From: Robiginitalea biformata HTCC2501
GTDB taxonomy: Bacteria > Bacteroidota > Bacteroidia > Flavobacteriales > Flavobacteriaceae
Length of the DNA stretch: 64,000 bases
Direction: 5' to 3'
Assembly: GCF_000024125.1 (NCBI RefSeq)
Contig: NC_013222.1
Location: 2,931,501-2,995,500 of the forward strand
Shown: piece by piece, positions 17,358-24,845 of the stretch
How the letters are laid out: the number at the start of each line of letters is the position of its first letter
Numbering within the stretch: position 1 is the first letter of the stretch
Notes under the pieces: model-generated
What the model was told of the DNA's origin: nothing
The model's input: only the letters and a program-made list of their open reading frames with translations
The model's database searches: none
Translations under genes and position numbers: made by a program

Positions 17358-18191
17358 TTACTTTTTCAGGAACCCTGCCAGCATTTCGTTGAGTTCCCTT
17401 GCATGGGTCAGGTGGAGTCCGTGCGGGGCTCCTTCCAGTACTTTGAGGGTAGCATCCGGGATGCCGCTGGCCGCCTGCCGGGCCGAAGTTTCTATGGGGA
17501 CCGTCTGGTCGCCATCCCCGTGTACCACAAGGGCGGGCACCCGGACGTTGGCGAGTTCCGGCCTGAAATCCGTATGCATCCAGGCAAGGGCAGTCTGGAT
17601 GGTGGCCCTGGGGGATGCGTGGGAGGCCACGATGAAGTCGTAATCGAGCTGTGCCTGGCTGATGCGGTCCTTTGCCGCGTTCTCGTCAAAATTGTAAAAC
17701 CCTTTTGAAAATTCCTTCAGGAAGCCTACCCGGTCTTTCTGCAGTGCCTCCTTGATGGAGTCCAGTGTTTCCACTGGGACACCCCCGGGATTGTCATCGT
17801 GTTGCTTGACCAGGGGGATGATGGAGCTGACCAGGGCAATTTTGTCGATGCGGTTGTCTCCAAAATCCGTCAGGTAGCGGATAACTTCGCCCCCGCCCAT
17901 CGAAAACCCAACCAGTACGCAATTGTCGAGTTTGAGTTGTTCGATGATCTCGTTCAAATCACCTGCCAGGTCGGAGTACCCGTAGCCGTCCCAGGGGGCA
18001 GAGCTGATCCCGAACCCCCGCCGGTCATAGGAAATGCACCGGTAGCCGGATTCGACGAGCTTCCAGACTTGCTGTTCCCACATCTTATTGCTCAGGGGCC
18101 ACCCGTGAATCAGGATAACGGGCTGTCCTTTCCCATAGTCTTCATAATAAATACTGTGTTCTTCCTCTTTGCTGTGTGTAATAAATGGCAT
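17358..18191 (-). CDS. Alpha/beta hydrolase, chloroperoxidase-esterase type
   Basis: The start at 18191 (MPFITHSKEEEHSIYYED) gives 277 residues; a longer frame to 18611 crosses a tandem repeat and is not a credible start. Motifs are ILIHGWPLSNKMW (oxyanion HGW), YDRRGFGISS, nucleophile GFSMGGGEV, Asp in HGDGDQTVP and His in APHGLHLTH. This is the non-heme chloroperoxidase/arylesterase branch. The physiological substrate is unknown. There is no signal peptide, so it is cytosolic. It is divergent from the PaiB-like gene, with 238 bases between them. Confidence 0.9.
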   Translation of the reverse strand: MPFITHSKEEEHSIYYEDYGKGQPVILIHGWPLSNKMWEQQVWKLVESGYRCISYDRRGFGISSAPWDGYGYSDLAGDLNEIIEQLKLDNCVLVGFSMGGGEVIRYLTDFGDNRIDKIALVSSIIPLVKQHDDNPGGVPVETLDSIKEALQKDRVGFLKEFSKGFYNFDENAAKDRISQAQLDYDFIVASHASPRATIQTALAWMHTDFRPELANVRVPALVVHGDGDQTVPIETSARQAASGIPDATLKVLEGAPHGLHLTHARELNEMLAGFLKK

Positions 18192-18304
18192 ATTCTCTTT
18201 TATATTTAAACTACGGGGTTTCCCTGGAATCCCTTGCCGGAATGCCATGGAATCCGTGCTGTATGCAAAGTTTGGAGTGCGGTTGAATTTACCGGACATG
18301 CATG

Positions 18305-18355
18305 CCGGAATTGCACCATCCGGAATTGCACCATCCGGAATTGCGCCATCCGGAA
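18305..18355. repeat. 15-bp tandem repeat, 3.4 copies
   Basis: The unit CCGGAATTGCACCAT is repeated at 18305, 18320 and 18335 (third copy with one A-to-G change), followed by a partial CCGGAA. It sits between divergent genes, just upstream of the promoter-like element of the PaiB-like gene. Copy number may vary by slippage. Confidence 0.85.
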
Positions 18356-18368
18356 ACGGCCAAATTGC

Positions 18369-18376
18369 TACCTTTG
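18369..18376 (+). promoter_or_regulatory. Bacteroidota -7 element for the PaiB-like gene
   Basis: TACCTTTG fits the TAnnTTTG consensus and lies 53 bases before the ATG at 18430. The nearest TTG (18341-18343) is inside the tandem repeat, 25 bases upstream, which is longer than the usual 19-21, so the -33 part is uncertain. Confidence 0.45.
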
Positions 18377-18429
18377 GAATTCTGTCAGGCTTTTGCCGCA
18401 GGATAAAAAATATCAAGTGATACCACTCC

Positions 18430-19038
18430 ATGTATATCCCGGATAAATACCGGATAGAAGATCCGCGGGTGATCCGGGAATTCCTGGAAGCACATTCCTT
18501 TGGCCTGCTTGTCTGCAACGGGCCGGCAACACCGATGGCCACCCATTTACCCCTTGAGCTCATACCCGGCAAGTACCCCCTGGAGCTATGCGGCCACGTT
18601 GCCCGGGCCAATCCGCAGTGGAAACATATCCGGGACGGACAGGAAGTCCTTTGTATTTTCCAGGGGCCCCACAGCTACGTATCCTCCTCATGGTACCGGG
18701 AGGAAGAGGTGCCCACCTGGAACTATATGGCGGCACACGTCCGGGGGGTCTACAACGTTCAGGATGCCGATCAGCTGCGGGCCTCCCTGGATCGACTGGT
18801 AGACAAATACGAAAGCGATTCCGTGGAGCCGGTATCCATGGAGGGGTTTTCGCCGGCCACACTCCGTCAAATCCGGGGCATTATCGGGTTTACGGTCCGC
18901 GTAACAGCCGTGGACGTTGCCTTTAAGCTATCGCAGGGCCGCGGGGAGGACCTCAACCGGATAATCGGCGAACTCAGCCAAAGAGGCGGGTTATCCGCAG
19001 CAGTGGCTGACGCGATGAAAAAGCATCTACTGTCTTGA
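18430..19038 (+). CDS. PaiB-like FMN-binding protein
   Basis: The protein has 202 residues starting MYIPDKYR, the typical PaiB opening. A split-barrel flavin fold is indicated by FGLLVCNG, MATHLPLEL, GHVARANPQWKHI and SYVSSSWYREEEVPTWNYMAAHVRG. That last block is the family signature. The C-terminal IRGIIGFTVRVTAVDVAFKLSQ closes the domain. PaiB in Bacillus is described as a negative regulator of sporulation and protease genes, but a DNA-binding segment is not evident here. An FMN- or heme-linked enzymatic role is equally possible. The length matches the family. Confidence 0.9.
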   Translation: MYIPDKYRIEDPRVIREFLEAHSFGLLVCNGPATPMATHLPLELIPGKYPLELCGHVARANPQWKHIRDGQEVLCIFQGPHSYVSSSWYREEEVPTWNYMAAHVRGVYNVQDADQLRASLDRLVDKYESDSVEPVSMEGFSPATLRQIRGIIGFTVRVTAVDVAFKLSQGRGEDLNRIIGELSQRGGLSAAVADAMKKHLLS

Positions 19039-19082
19039 TTCTGAACGGTGAAATCGATACCTTGTAGGAAATTCAACCCACC

Positions 19083-19463
19083 ATGTTACACAACAAATTC
19101 TGGCAGGGCTTCTTTGCCCTTGCACCGGTTGCGGGGCTCGTGTTGCTCTTTGCCGGCTATGCCGTATTCATGTTTACCCTCTTTGGAAATATCGAGCGGT
19201 TCGAAGGCCAGGAGGCCCCGCCGGCCAGCTTTTTTGGCGGGTTGGGCGTGTTTATTGCCATGATCCTGCTATTGGTCCTCGTCAGCCTGGGGAGCCTGGT
19301 GTTTTATATTGTTCACGCCGTTAAAAATCCGAACCTCCAGCACAACAACCTGCTGCTGGTGTGGATCCTGCTATTCATTTTTGCCAACGGTATCGGGCAG
19401 GTAATTTACTGGGTAGTCGAAATCCTGGGGAACCGTAAGTCGGCCCCCCTTCAGGATGGCTGA
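19083..19463 (+). CDS. Three-span small membrane protein
   Basis: The protein has 126 residues with three hydrophobic helices at about 12-34, 52-75 and 88-112. The loop after the first is acidic and proline-rich (FEGQEAPPAS), and the loop before the third is polar (KNPNLQHNN). The last helix, ILLFIFANGIGQVIYWVVE, resembles the membrane segment of PLDc_N-type proteins, but the match is weak. Its end overlaps the following acetyltransferase gene by eight bases, so the two are probably coupled. Function unknown. Confidence 0.7.
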   Translation: MLHNKFWQGFFALAPVAGLVLLFAGYAVFMFTLFGNIERFEGQEAPPASFFGGLGVFIAMILLLVLVSLGSLVFYIVHAVKNPNLQHNNLLLVWILLFIFANGIGQVIYWVVEILGNRKSAPLQDG

Positions 19464-19965
19464 CACATTTCCCGAGGCCCCGGATAGCATGCACCCGGGA
19501 AACGATGTGCGAATCGTGCCCTATACCCCCGCGTACCGGGAGGCCTTTTTTAGGCTGAACCAGGCGTGGATTGAACGATATTTCGAGATGGAACCCAGGG
19601 ACTATCAGGTGTTAGGCAACCCGCAGGAAACGATCCTGGATCCCGGGGGCCATATTCTGGTTGCCCTTGCCGGGGGGCAGCCGGTTGGGGTCTGCGCCCT
19701 GCTCGCCTCCGCACGGCCGGGATACGATTTTGAACTGGCCAAAATGGGGGTGGACCCTGCCTCCCAGGGGCGTGGGATCGGGCGTGCACTGGCCCGGGCC
19801 ATCCTGGAAGTAGCCCGGAATTCCGGAGCCCGGAAAATCTTCCTGGAAAGCAGCACCCGCCTGCCGGCAGCCCTGTCGCTCTATCGGAAACTGGGCTTCC
19901 GGGAAATTGCCGGGGGCCCCTCCCCCTACAAACGCTCGGATATCCGGATGGGCCTTTCCCTTTGA
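19456..19965 (+). CDS. GNAT-family N-acetyltransferase
   Basis: The protein has 169 residues. It shows the GNAT core: ILVALAGGQPVGVCALL (beta4), FELAKMGVDPASQGRGIGRALARAILE (acetyl-CoA pyrophosphate loop, with RGIGRA as the Q/RxxGxG/A element) and KIFLESSTRLPAALSLYRKLGFREI (the C-terminal signature). The start overlaps the membrane-protein gene by eight bases; an alternative ATG is at 19489 (MHPGND). The acceptor substrate cannot be inferred. Confidence 0.9.
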   Translation: MADTFPEAPDSMHPGNDVRIVPYTPAYREAFFRLNQAWIERYFEMEPRDYQVLGNPQETILDPGGHILVALAGGQPVGVCALLASARPGYDFELAKMGVDPASQGRGIGRALARAILEVARNSGARKIFLESSTRLPAALSLYRKLGFREIAGGPSPYKRSDIRMGLSL

Positions 19966-20123
19966 TTACCCCTAAATTACCTGAGTAACTTGCCCCGAGT
20001 AATCTCTCAGGCCGGCACCTCTCACGGTTCGGGGGCCGAAATCCCCAATTCAGCAAGTTTGTTTTTTATGCCGCAAATGGGTTTTGCAGATTTGGGCCAG
20101 GTTCAACACAAAAAACGCAACCC

Positions 20124-20543
20124 ATGAAAACACGCATCTTATTTACACTGGCATTACTTCTTTCCCTCGGCCTCGGCGCCCAGGATTTTAAAGGGGCTAC
20201 CGTTACCGTTACCCTGGAAAACGTCCTGAATGATCAGGGCGATATCCTGGCCGCCCTGCACACGGACCAGACGTTTATGAAAGGGGCCGGGATCAAAAAC
20301 TTTAAGGCCGGCGCATCTCCGGGGTCCCTGACATTCACCTTTGAAAACGTCACCCCCGGCACATACGCCGTTTCCGTCCTGCACGACCTGAATAGCAACG
20401 AGCGGATGGATTTTGAGAGCAACGGCATGCCCTCCGAACCTTATGGGATGAGCGGCAACGACATGGCGATGGGGCCGCCCACTTTTGGCGGGGCCGCCTT
20501 TGAGGTGGGCTGGGACGACGTGGAATTGCATATCCGCTTCTGA
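20124..20543 (+). CDS. DUF2141 secreted protein
   Basis: The protein has 139 residues with a signal peptide (MKTRILFTLALLLSLGLGAQ). The mature domain is a beta-sandwich with FENVTPGTYAVSVLHDLNSNERMDFESNGMP-type features: the HD-N-N--D calcium-like loop, GMPSEPYGMS and FEVGWDDVELHIRF at the end. DUF2141 proteins are small periplasmic or surface proteins of unknown function in Bacteroidota and Proteobacteria. It stands alone, followed by a terminator. Confidence 0.88.
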   Translation: MKTRILFTLALLLSLGLGAQDFKGATVTVTLENVLNDQGDILAALHTDQTFMKGAGIKNFKAGASPGSLTFTFENVTPGTYAVSVLHDLNSNERMDFESNGMPSEPYGMSGNDMAMGPPTFGGAAFEVGWDDVELHIRF

Positions 20544-20595
20544 CCCTGGACCCTATTCATCCTGCCGGGACCTTACCCCGGAACAACGCATAAAC

Positions 20596-20620
20596 AAAGC
20601 CATCCCGCGGGATGGCTTTT
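20596..20620 (+). terminator. Terminator after the DUF2141 gene
   Basis: A perfect 24-base palindrome with arms AAAGCCATCCCG and CGGGATGGCTTT ends in a short T-run. It lies 53 bases after the DUF2141 stop. The following 20621-20814 is AT-rich and holds no gene; it should contain the promoter of the next lipoprotein gene. Confidence 0.7.
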
Positions 20621-20814
20621 GCCTTGCAATCTGTGGGGTTATTAAACTTGTTCCGCCAACCAGGCCCTTATCATAAAGACAATTATCCACCGTCGCTAAT
20701 TCAAGAGCGATTTAAAGGTGTCGGAGACTAAGTTATCTGAAAGTTTTATAATAATAGTAGGGTTAAATACGTTCTGGTTGTTATTGGATACCAAATCTTT
20801 AAAATTCAAAAATT

Positions 20815-21273
20815 ATGAAATCGTTAAAATTTGCCTTTTTACTTTCCGCCTTGGTACTGTTTATATCCTGTAGTAAGGATGATGACTCTTTTGCAAGGGT
20901 AAGTGTTAACGGCACCCAACTTACCGCCAGCCCTTCGGATTTTACCGTGGGCGACACCTCGGATTTCAACGGGGATGTGGATGCGAGCTTCACCGGGAAT
21001 GGCGGGACTACTATCCGAATGTTCAGCTGGAACAACAACCTGAGTACCGCTGATTATAACGCGGATGTAACGCTTGCGGTTGAAGGAAGTTTCCGAATCA
21101 TCGTAGAAGATGCCGATGGGATGCCCGTATTGGACCGGACCATCCAGGGCGGATCCGAGCCAGATTCCATCAGCGGGGTAACCGATTCAGGGGCTTCGGG
21201 CATCTGGACTGTGACCATTGAGGTCAAGAACTTCAATGGAGACGGCAGCTTTTCTCTGAGCGAAGGCAACTAA
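20815..21273 (+). CDS. Lipoprotein of unknown function
   Basis: The protein has 152 residues with a clear lipoprotein signal (MKSLKFAFLLSALVLFISC) followed by SKDDD, an aspartate-rich anchor tail common in Bacteroidota surface lipoproteins. The mature part looks all-beta and immunoglobulin-like, with SFRIIVEDADGMPVLDRTIQGG and SGASGIWTVTIEVKNFNGDGSF. This is similar in style to domains that follow lipoprotein anchors. I do not recognise a named family. It is monocistronic, between an AT-rich leader and a strong terminator. Confidence 0.75.
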   Translation: MKSLKFAFLLSALVLFISCSKDDDSFARVSVNGTQLTASPSDFTVGDTSDFNGDVDASFTGNGGTTIRMFSWNNNLSTADYNADVTLAVEGSFRIIVEDADGMPVLDRTIQGGSEPDSISGVTDSGASGIWTVTIEVKNFNGDGSFSLSEGN

Positions 21274-21294
21274 AATACATTCTCTTATATCGTT

Positions 21295-21326
21295 AAGCCC
21301 TGCGGAGTTCCCGCAGGGCTTTTTTA
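21295..21326 (+). terminator. Strong rho-independent terminator
   Basis: An 11-base perfect stem (AAGCCCTGCGG / CCGCAGGGCTT) with a five-base loop and a T-run starts 21 bases after the lipoprotein stop. Confidence 0.88.
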
Positions 21327-21467
21327 ATTCCGACTATCCTTCGGGTTCTCTCATTGGTTTCAATTCCCATTTCAGTCAGTTTTCAGTCCGGAGTATTGAA
21401 TCTCCCTATGATAATTCGCTATTACTATCCTTACATTTTATACTTTTAAATCGCCAAACAGACTCAA

Positions 21468-22427
21468 ATGACTATTACACAACTGCAATATGTCCTCGCC
21501 GTGGCGGAACACCGGAATTTTACCGTTGCAGCCGAGAAATGTTTTGTCACCCAGCCTACCCTGAGCATGCAGGTACAGAAACTGGAAGACGAACTCGACC
21601 TCCTGATATTCGACCGGAGCAAAAAACCCATCAGCATCACGGAAGCAGGTCAGAAGATCGTAGACCAGGCCCGGAATATCGTCAATGAGGCAGCGCGAAT
21701 CCGGGACATTGTAGATCAGGAAAAGGGTTTTATAGGCGGCACGTTCACCCTCGGGATAATCCCCACAATCATGCCCACGCTGCTGCCCATGTTCCTCAAG
21801 CCCTTTATCAACCGGTATCCGAAGGTTCGGCTCATCATCAAGGAGCTGAGCACGGAAAGGCTGATTGCCAATCTTTTGGAGGGCCACCTGGATGCGGGGA
21901 TTGCAGCGACCCCGCTCCGGAATGAGCAACTCACCGAGCGGCCGCTTTATTACGAGCCTTTTGTGGGTTATGTCCCGGACGGGCACAGGCTGGCGGGGCT
22001 TGGAAAGATCCGACCCGAGGACCTGGACCTGGAAGACATCCTCTTACTTCAGGACGGTCATTGCTTCCGGGACGGGGTGGTCAACCTTTGCAAGGGCGGG
22101 TTCCGCCTGGACTCGGACCGTTTCCAACTGGAAAGCGGCAGTTTTGAAACCCTGGTAAAACTAGCGGATGAAGGGCTTGGCATGACCCTCCTCCCCTACC
22201 TGCACACGCTGGACCTGGGGAATGGCAACCGGGATAACCTGCGGTTTTTCCAGGAACCTCCGCCGGCGCGGGAGGTGAGCCTGATCTACCACAAGAAGGA
22301 ACTGAAATTCCAGATAACGGAATCCCTCAAGGAGGTTATCGCCTCCGTAGTTCGCGGCGCAATTGCATTTCAGGATGTTAAAATTATCAGCCCGACACTG
22401 CAGGGGAACCGCAAACAACCCAGATAA
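21468..22427 (+). CDS. oxyR: OxyR-type LysR hydrogen-peroxide regulator
   Basis: The protein has 319 residues. The N-terminal winged helix-turn-helix is typical (LQYVLAVAEHRNFTVAAEKCFVTQPTLSMQVQKLE). The effector domain contains two cysteines at residues 199 and 208 separated by eight residues (GHCFRDGVVNLCKG). This is the same spacing, and the same numbering, as the redox pair of E. coli OxyR. Peroxide would oxidise this pair to a disulfide and switch the activator. It is transcribed alone. No catalase or peroxidase gene lies next to it, so its targets are elsewhere. Confidence 0.93.
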   Translation: MTITQLQYVLAVAEHRNFTVAAEKCFVTQPTLSMQVQKLEDELDLLIFDRSKKPISITEAGQKIVDQARNIVNEAARIRDIVDQEKGFIGGTFTLGIIPTIMPTLLPMFLKPFINRYPKVRLIIKELSTERLIANLLEGHLDAGIAATPLRNEQLTERPLYYEPFVGYVPDGHRLAGLGKIRPEDLDLEDILLLQDGHCFRDGVVNLCKGGFRLDSDRFQLESGSFETLVKLADEGLGMTLLPYLHTLDLGNGNRDNLRFFQEPPPAREVSLIYHKKELKFQITESLKEVIASVVRGAIAFQDVKIISPTLQGNRKQPR

Positions 22428-22430
22428 AAA

Positions 22431-22451
22431 AACCCCGCTATTGCGGGGGGT
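22431..22451 (-). terminator. Convergent terminator between oxyR and the 65-residue gene
   Basis: The hairpin has arms ACCCCGC and GCGGGG around TATT, with an A-run on the left that becomes a run of seven T on the minus strand. It terminates the minus-strand gene ending at 22455 and may also serve oxyR. Confidence 0.75.
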
Positions 22452-22454
22452 GTA

Positions 22455-22652
22455 TCAGACGGGCAGGTATTGCAGCGTTTTTTGCAATTCCGGTTTGTCG
22501 GTGGTGAAGAGCAGCAACCAGTTGCGCAACTCTTCCAGTTCATTCGGTAGTAGTCTTTTGATCGCTTTTTGGAGTTCCCTGCTGAATAATCGCGCATCGA
22601 AACTCACCTTCTGGAGCACGGTTTTTGTGTACTCCAACATCGAACCAGCCAT
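22455..22652 (-). CDS. Conserved small protein, MLEYTKTVLQKVSFD type
   Basis: The frame gives 65 residues from the ATG at 22652 (MAGSMLEYTK); a second ATG four codons on would give 61. The opening MLEYTKTVLQKVSFDARLF is a sequence I recognise as strongly conserved in small hypothetical proteins of many Bacteroidota. The rest is helical and amphipathic (KAIKRLLPNELEELRNWL). No domain or function is assigned to the family. It has its own terminator at 22431 and no operon partner. Confidence 0.75.
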   Translation of the reverse strand: MAGSMLEYTKTVLQKVSFDARLFSRELQKAIKRLLPNELEELRNWLLLFTTDKPELQKTLQYLPV

Positions 22653-22771
22653 TTTTTGAGTTTGTTTAGTTAGACGTGTCTCATCAAAAGTAACCAAAAA
22701 TTGTTGCGGATTATTGCTCCCAAGTCGTTAAAAATTTGATATTTTCATCAACAAATAGTTAAAATAGTCCG

Positions 22772-24070
22772 ATGCCCGGATACCTGTTGAGATTCGCCAT
22801 TCCATATTCTGTTTTGGGAGCCCTGGCAATCCTGGTATTCCTCTCGGGTTGTTCGCCGGTTCGAAAAGTAAACCGGCATCTGAACAATCAATTCCAAAAC
22901 GAAGCGCACTCCAACCAGTTCACCGGCATCCTCCTGGTGGATGCGACCAGCCGGGACACCCTCTTCTCCCTGAATGCCGAAAAGTATTTTACACCCGCCA
23001 GCAACGTGAAGCTATTTACGCTTTACGCCGCCCTGAAAACCCTGCCAGACAGGGTACCCGCCCTCAAATACGCCCGGCACCGCGACAGCGTCTACGTTGT
23101 GGGGACGGGCGATCCGTCGGCGCTCCACCCGGATCTGATGGACAGTACAGCCCTGAAGTTTATCCGGGGCTTCCCCCATGTTACGATGGTCAATTCCAAC
23201 CTCACGGATCCCGCCTGGGGACCGGGTTGGTCCTGGGACGATTTCGACGCGTATTACATGCCGGGCCGGAGCGCCTTCCCGGTTCACGGCAATATCCTGC
23301 GCCTGATTGGTTATCCGGACAGTTTGCACGTCTCCCCGTCCATCTTCAGGGACAGTCTTTCCCCCCGCAGAGGCGGACGGGCACGCTCGCAACTGCGGAA
23401 TGTGTTCCTTCGAACCCCTTCTCCCGGGGATACCCTGGATATCCCGTTGCGGATTTCCGGACAATTGGAGCGGGATCTTTGGGCCGCTTTTTCGGGCCGG
23501 GTGATTGTGCGCGGAGATACCCTGCCTCCGACCCCCCTGGAAACCCTTCCCGGCATGGCCTCGGACAGTCTGTACGCCAAAATGATGAAGGAGAGCGACA
23601 ATTTTATCGCGGAACAACTGATGCTCCTGGTGTCCGGCACACAATCGGATACACTGAGTTTTGAGGCTGCCCGCGACCGGGTACTGGAAGAGTTCCTGCC
23701 CGGGATGCCGCAGGTCCCCCGATGGGTGGATGGCTCGGGCCTCAGCCGGTATAATCTCTTTACCCCGGAATCCGTGGTCTTCCTGCTGGACAAACTATAC
23801 CGGGAGTTCCCGGAACCCCGCTTATTTGCCTTGCTGGCACAGGGCGGACAGGATGGGACCCTGGCGGAATGGTACCGGGACAGCGCGTCGCCGTACGTAT
23901 TTGGAAAAACGGGGAGCCTGAGCAACAACCACAACCTCAGCGGGTACCTGGTTACCCTCTCAGGCAAACGGGTCTGCTTTTCGATGATGAACAACCACTT
24001 TACACAGCCCTCGGATGTCATAAAGGAAAACATGCAGGAACTCCTGCAATGGGTGCGTGAAAATTACTGA
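22772..24070 (+). CDS. dacB: D-alanyl-D-alanine carboxypeptidase, PBP4 type
   Basis: The protein has 432 residues with a lipoprotein-like signal (LAILVFLSGC). The three penicillin-binding motifs are visible: SxxK as ASNVK (Ser77, Lys80), SxN as ESDNF, and KTG as FGKTGSLSNNHNLSGY near residue 382. Spacing between the first two is long, as in class C low-molecular-weight PBPs (peptidase S13). It trims pentapeptide stems or cleaves crosslinks in peptidoglycan. The 3' end overlaps the convergent NUDIX gene by seven bases. Confidence 0.9.
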   Translation: MPGYLLRFAIPYSVLGALAILVFLSGCSPVRKVNRHLNNQFQNEAHSNQFTGILLVDATSRDTLFSLNAEKYFTPASNVKLFTLYAALKTLPDRVPALKYARHRDSVYVVGTGDPSALHPDLMDSTALKFIRGFPHVTMVNSNLTDPAWGPGWSWDDFDAYYMPGRSAFPVHGNILRLIGYPDSLHVSPSIFRDSLSPRRGGRARSQLRNVFLRTPSPGDTLDIPLRISGQLERDLWAAFSGRVIVRGDTLPPTPLETLPGMASDSLYAKMMKESDNFIAEQLMLLVSGTQSDTLSFEAARDRVLEEFLPGMPQVPRWVDGSGLSRYNLFTPESVVFLLDKLYREFPEPRLFALLAQGGQDGTLAEWYRDSASPYVFGKTGSLSNNHNLSGYLVTLSGKRVCFSMMNNHFTQPSDVIKENMQELLQWVRENY

Positions 24071-24693
24071 ATTTCCCGGGCTACTGGACGCAACGGGCCA
24101 AAAAGCGCAGCGTACTGGATCAGGATGAGCGTTTTGGCATCCCGGATCTCCCCGTTTCGTACCTTCTCCAGGATTTCTTCGAACCCGAACTCCAGCAATT
24201 CGATGTCCTCGGTTTCCTCGGGAACGCCACCGCCTTCCGCCTCCTTTTGCCCGGGGTGGTAAGCGGCCAGATAATAGTGCAGGATTTCGGTAACGGCGCC
24301 CGGGGAACTATACGCCTCCAGGATTTTTTCCAGTTGCTCCACCCGGTACCCCGTTTCCTCCAGGATCTCCTTCCGGATAGCAGCCTCAGGGTCCGCCCCG
24401 TCGAGCAGGCCGGCACAAACCTCGGTGAGCAGGCCGTCCGGGTTGTGGTTTACAAAAGTAGGCATCCGGAATTGCCGTGTCAGGAGTACTTTCCGCCGGG
24501 ATGCATCGTACAGTAAAACGGCTGCGCCGTTGCCCCTATCGTACACTTCCCGCTGCCGGGACTCCCATCTGCCATCCGAACGCCGGTACTCAAAATCGTA
24601 TCGGTACAGGGTATACCAGGCACTTGAGAGCGTCTCTTTCCGGATATTTCTCAGTCTGTCGTTTTCGGGCATCTTGTCAGGGTTTAAACTCAA
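24064..24693 (-). CDS. NUDIX hydrolase, NudK/ADP-sugar pyrophosphatase-like
   Basis: The protein has 209 residues; the ATG at 24672 (MPENDR) is an alternative start. The Nudix box is complete: GLLDGADPEAAIRKEILEETGY (G-x5-E-x7-REVxEExGU pattern). It is preceded by VLLTRQFRMPTFVNHNPDGLLTEVCA, which matches NudK (GDP-mannose pyrophosphatase) and ADP-ribose pyrophosphatases. An extended N-terminal beta-sheet (TLYRYDFEYRRSDG) is typical of the dimeric group. The substrate is a nucleoside diphosphate sugar; which one is inferred only from the family. Confidence 0.88.
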   Translation of the reverse strand: MSLNPDKMPENDRLRNIRKETLSSAWYTLYRYDFEYRRSDGRWESRQREVYDRGNGAAVLLYDASRRKVLLTRQFRMPTFVNHNPDGLLTEVCAGLLDGADPEAAIRKEILEETGYRVEQLEKILEAYSSPGAVTEILHYYLAAYHPGQKEAEGGGVPEETEDIELLEFGFEEILEKVRNGEIRDAKTLILIQYAALFGPLRPVAREIQ

Positions 24694-24845
24694 AGGTAGG
24701 GCTTCTGCAGCTCATCCCCACCCACGCACCACAGCCCCCCGGGAACGGCTGGCCTATAAAATTTAATTGATACTTTTAATGCGCGGGCGGCAACTAGCTG
24801 CCTGCTGCCAAACCTCTTTAAAATCCTTACACAGATCCGTTGCCC

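Noticed and set aside
18305-18355. CRISPR-like array
   Set aside because: The units are directly abutting 15-mers without spacers, and no cas genes are present. The same applies to the arrays at 26491, 36565 and 57575.
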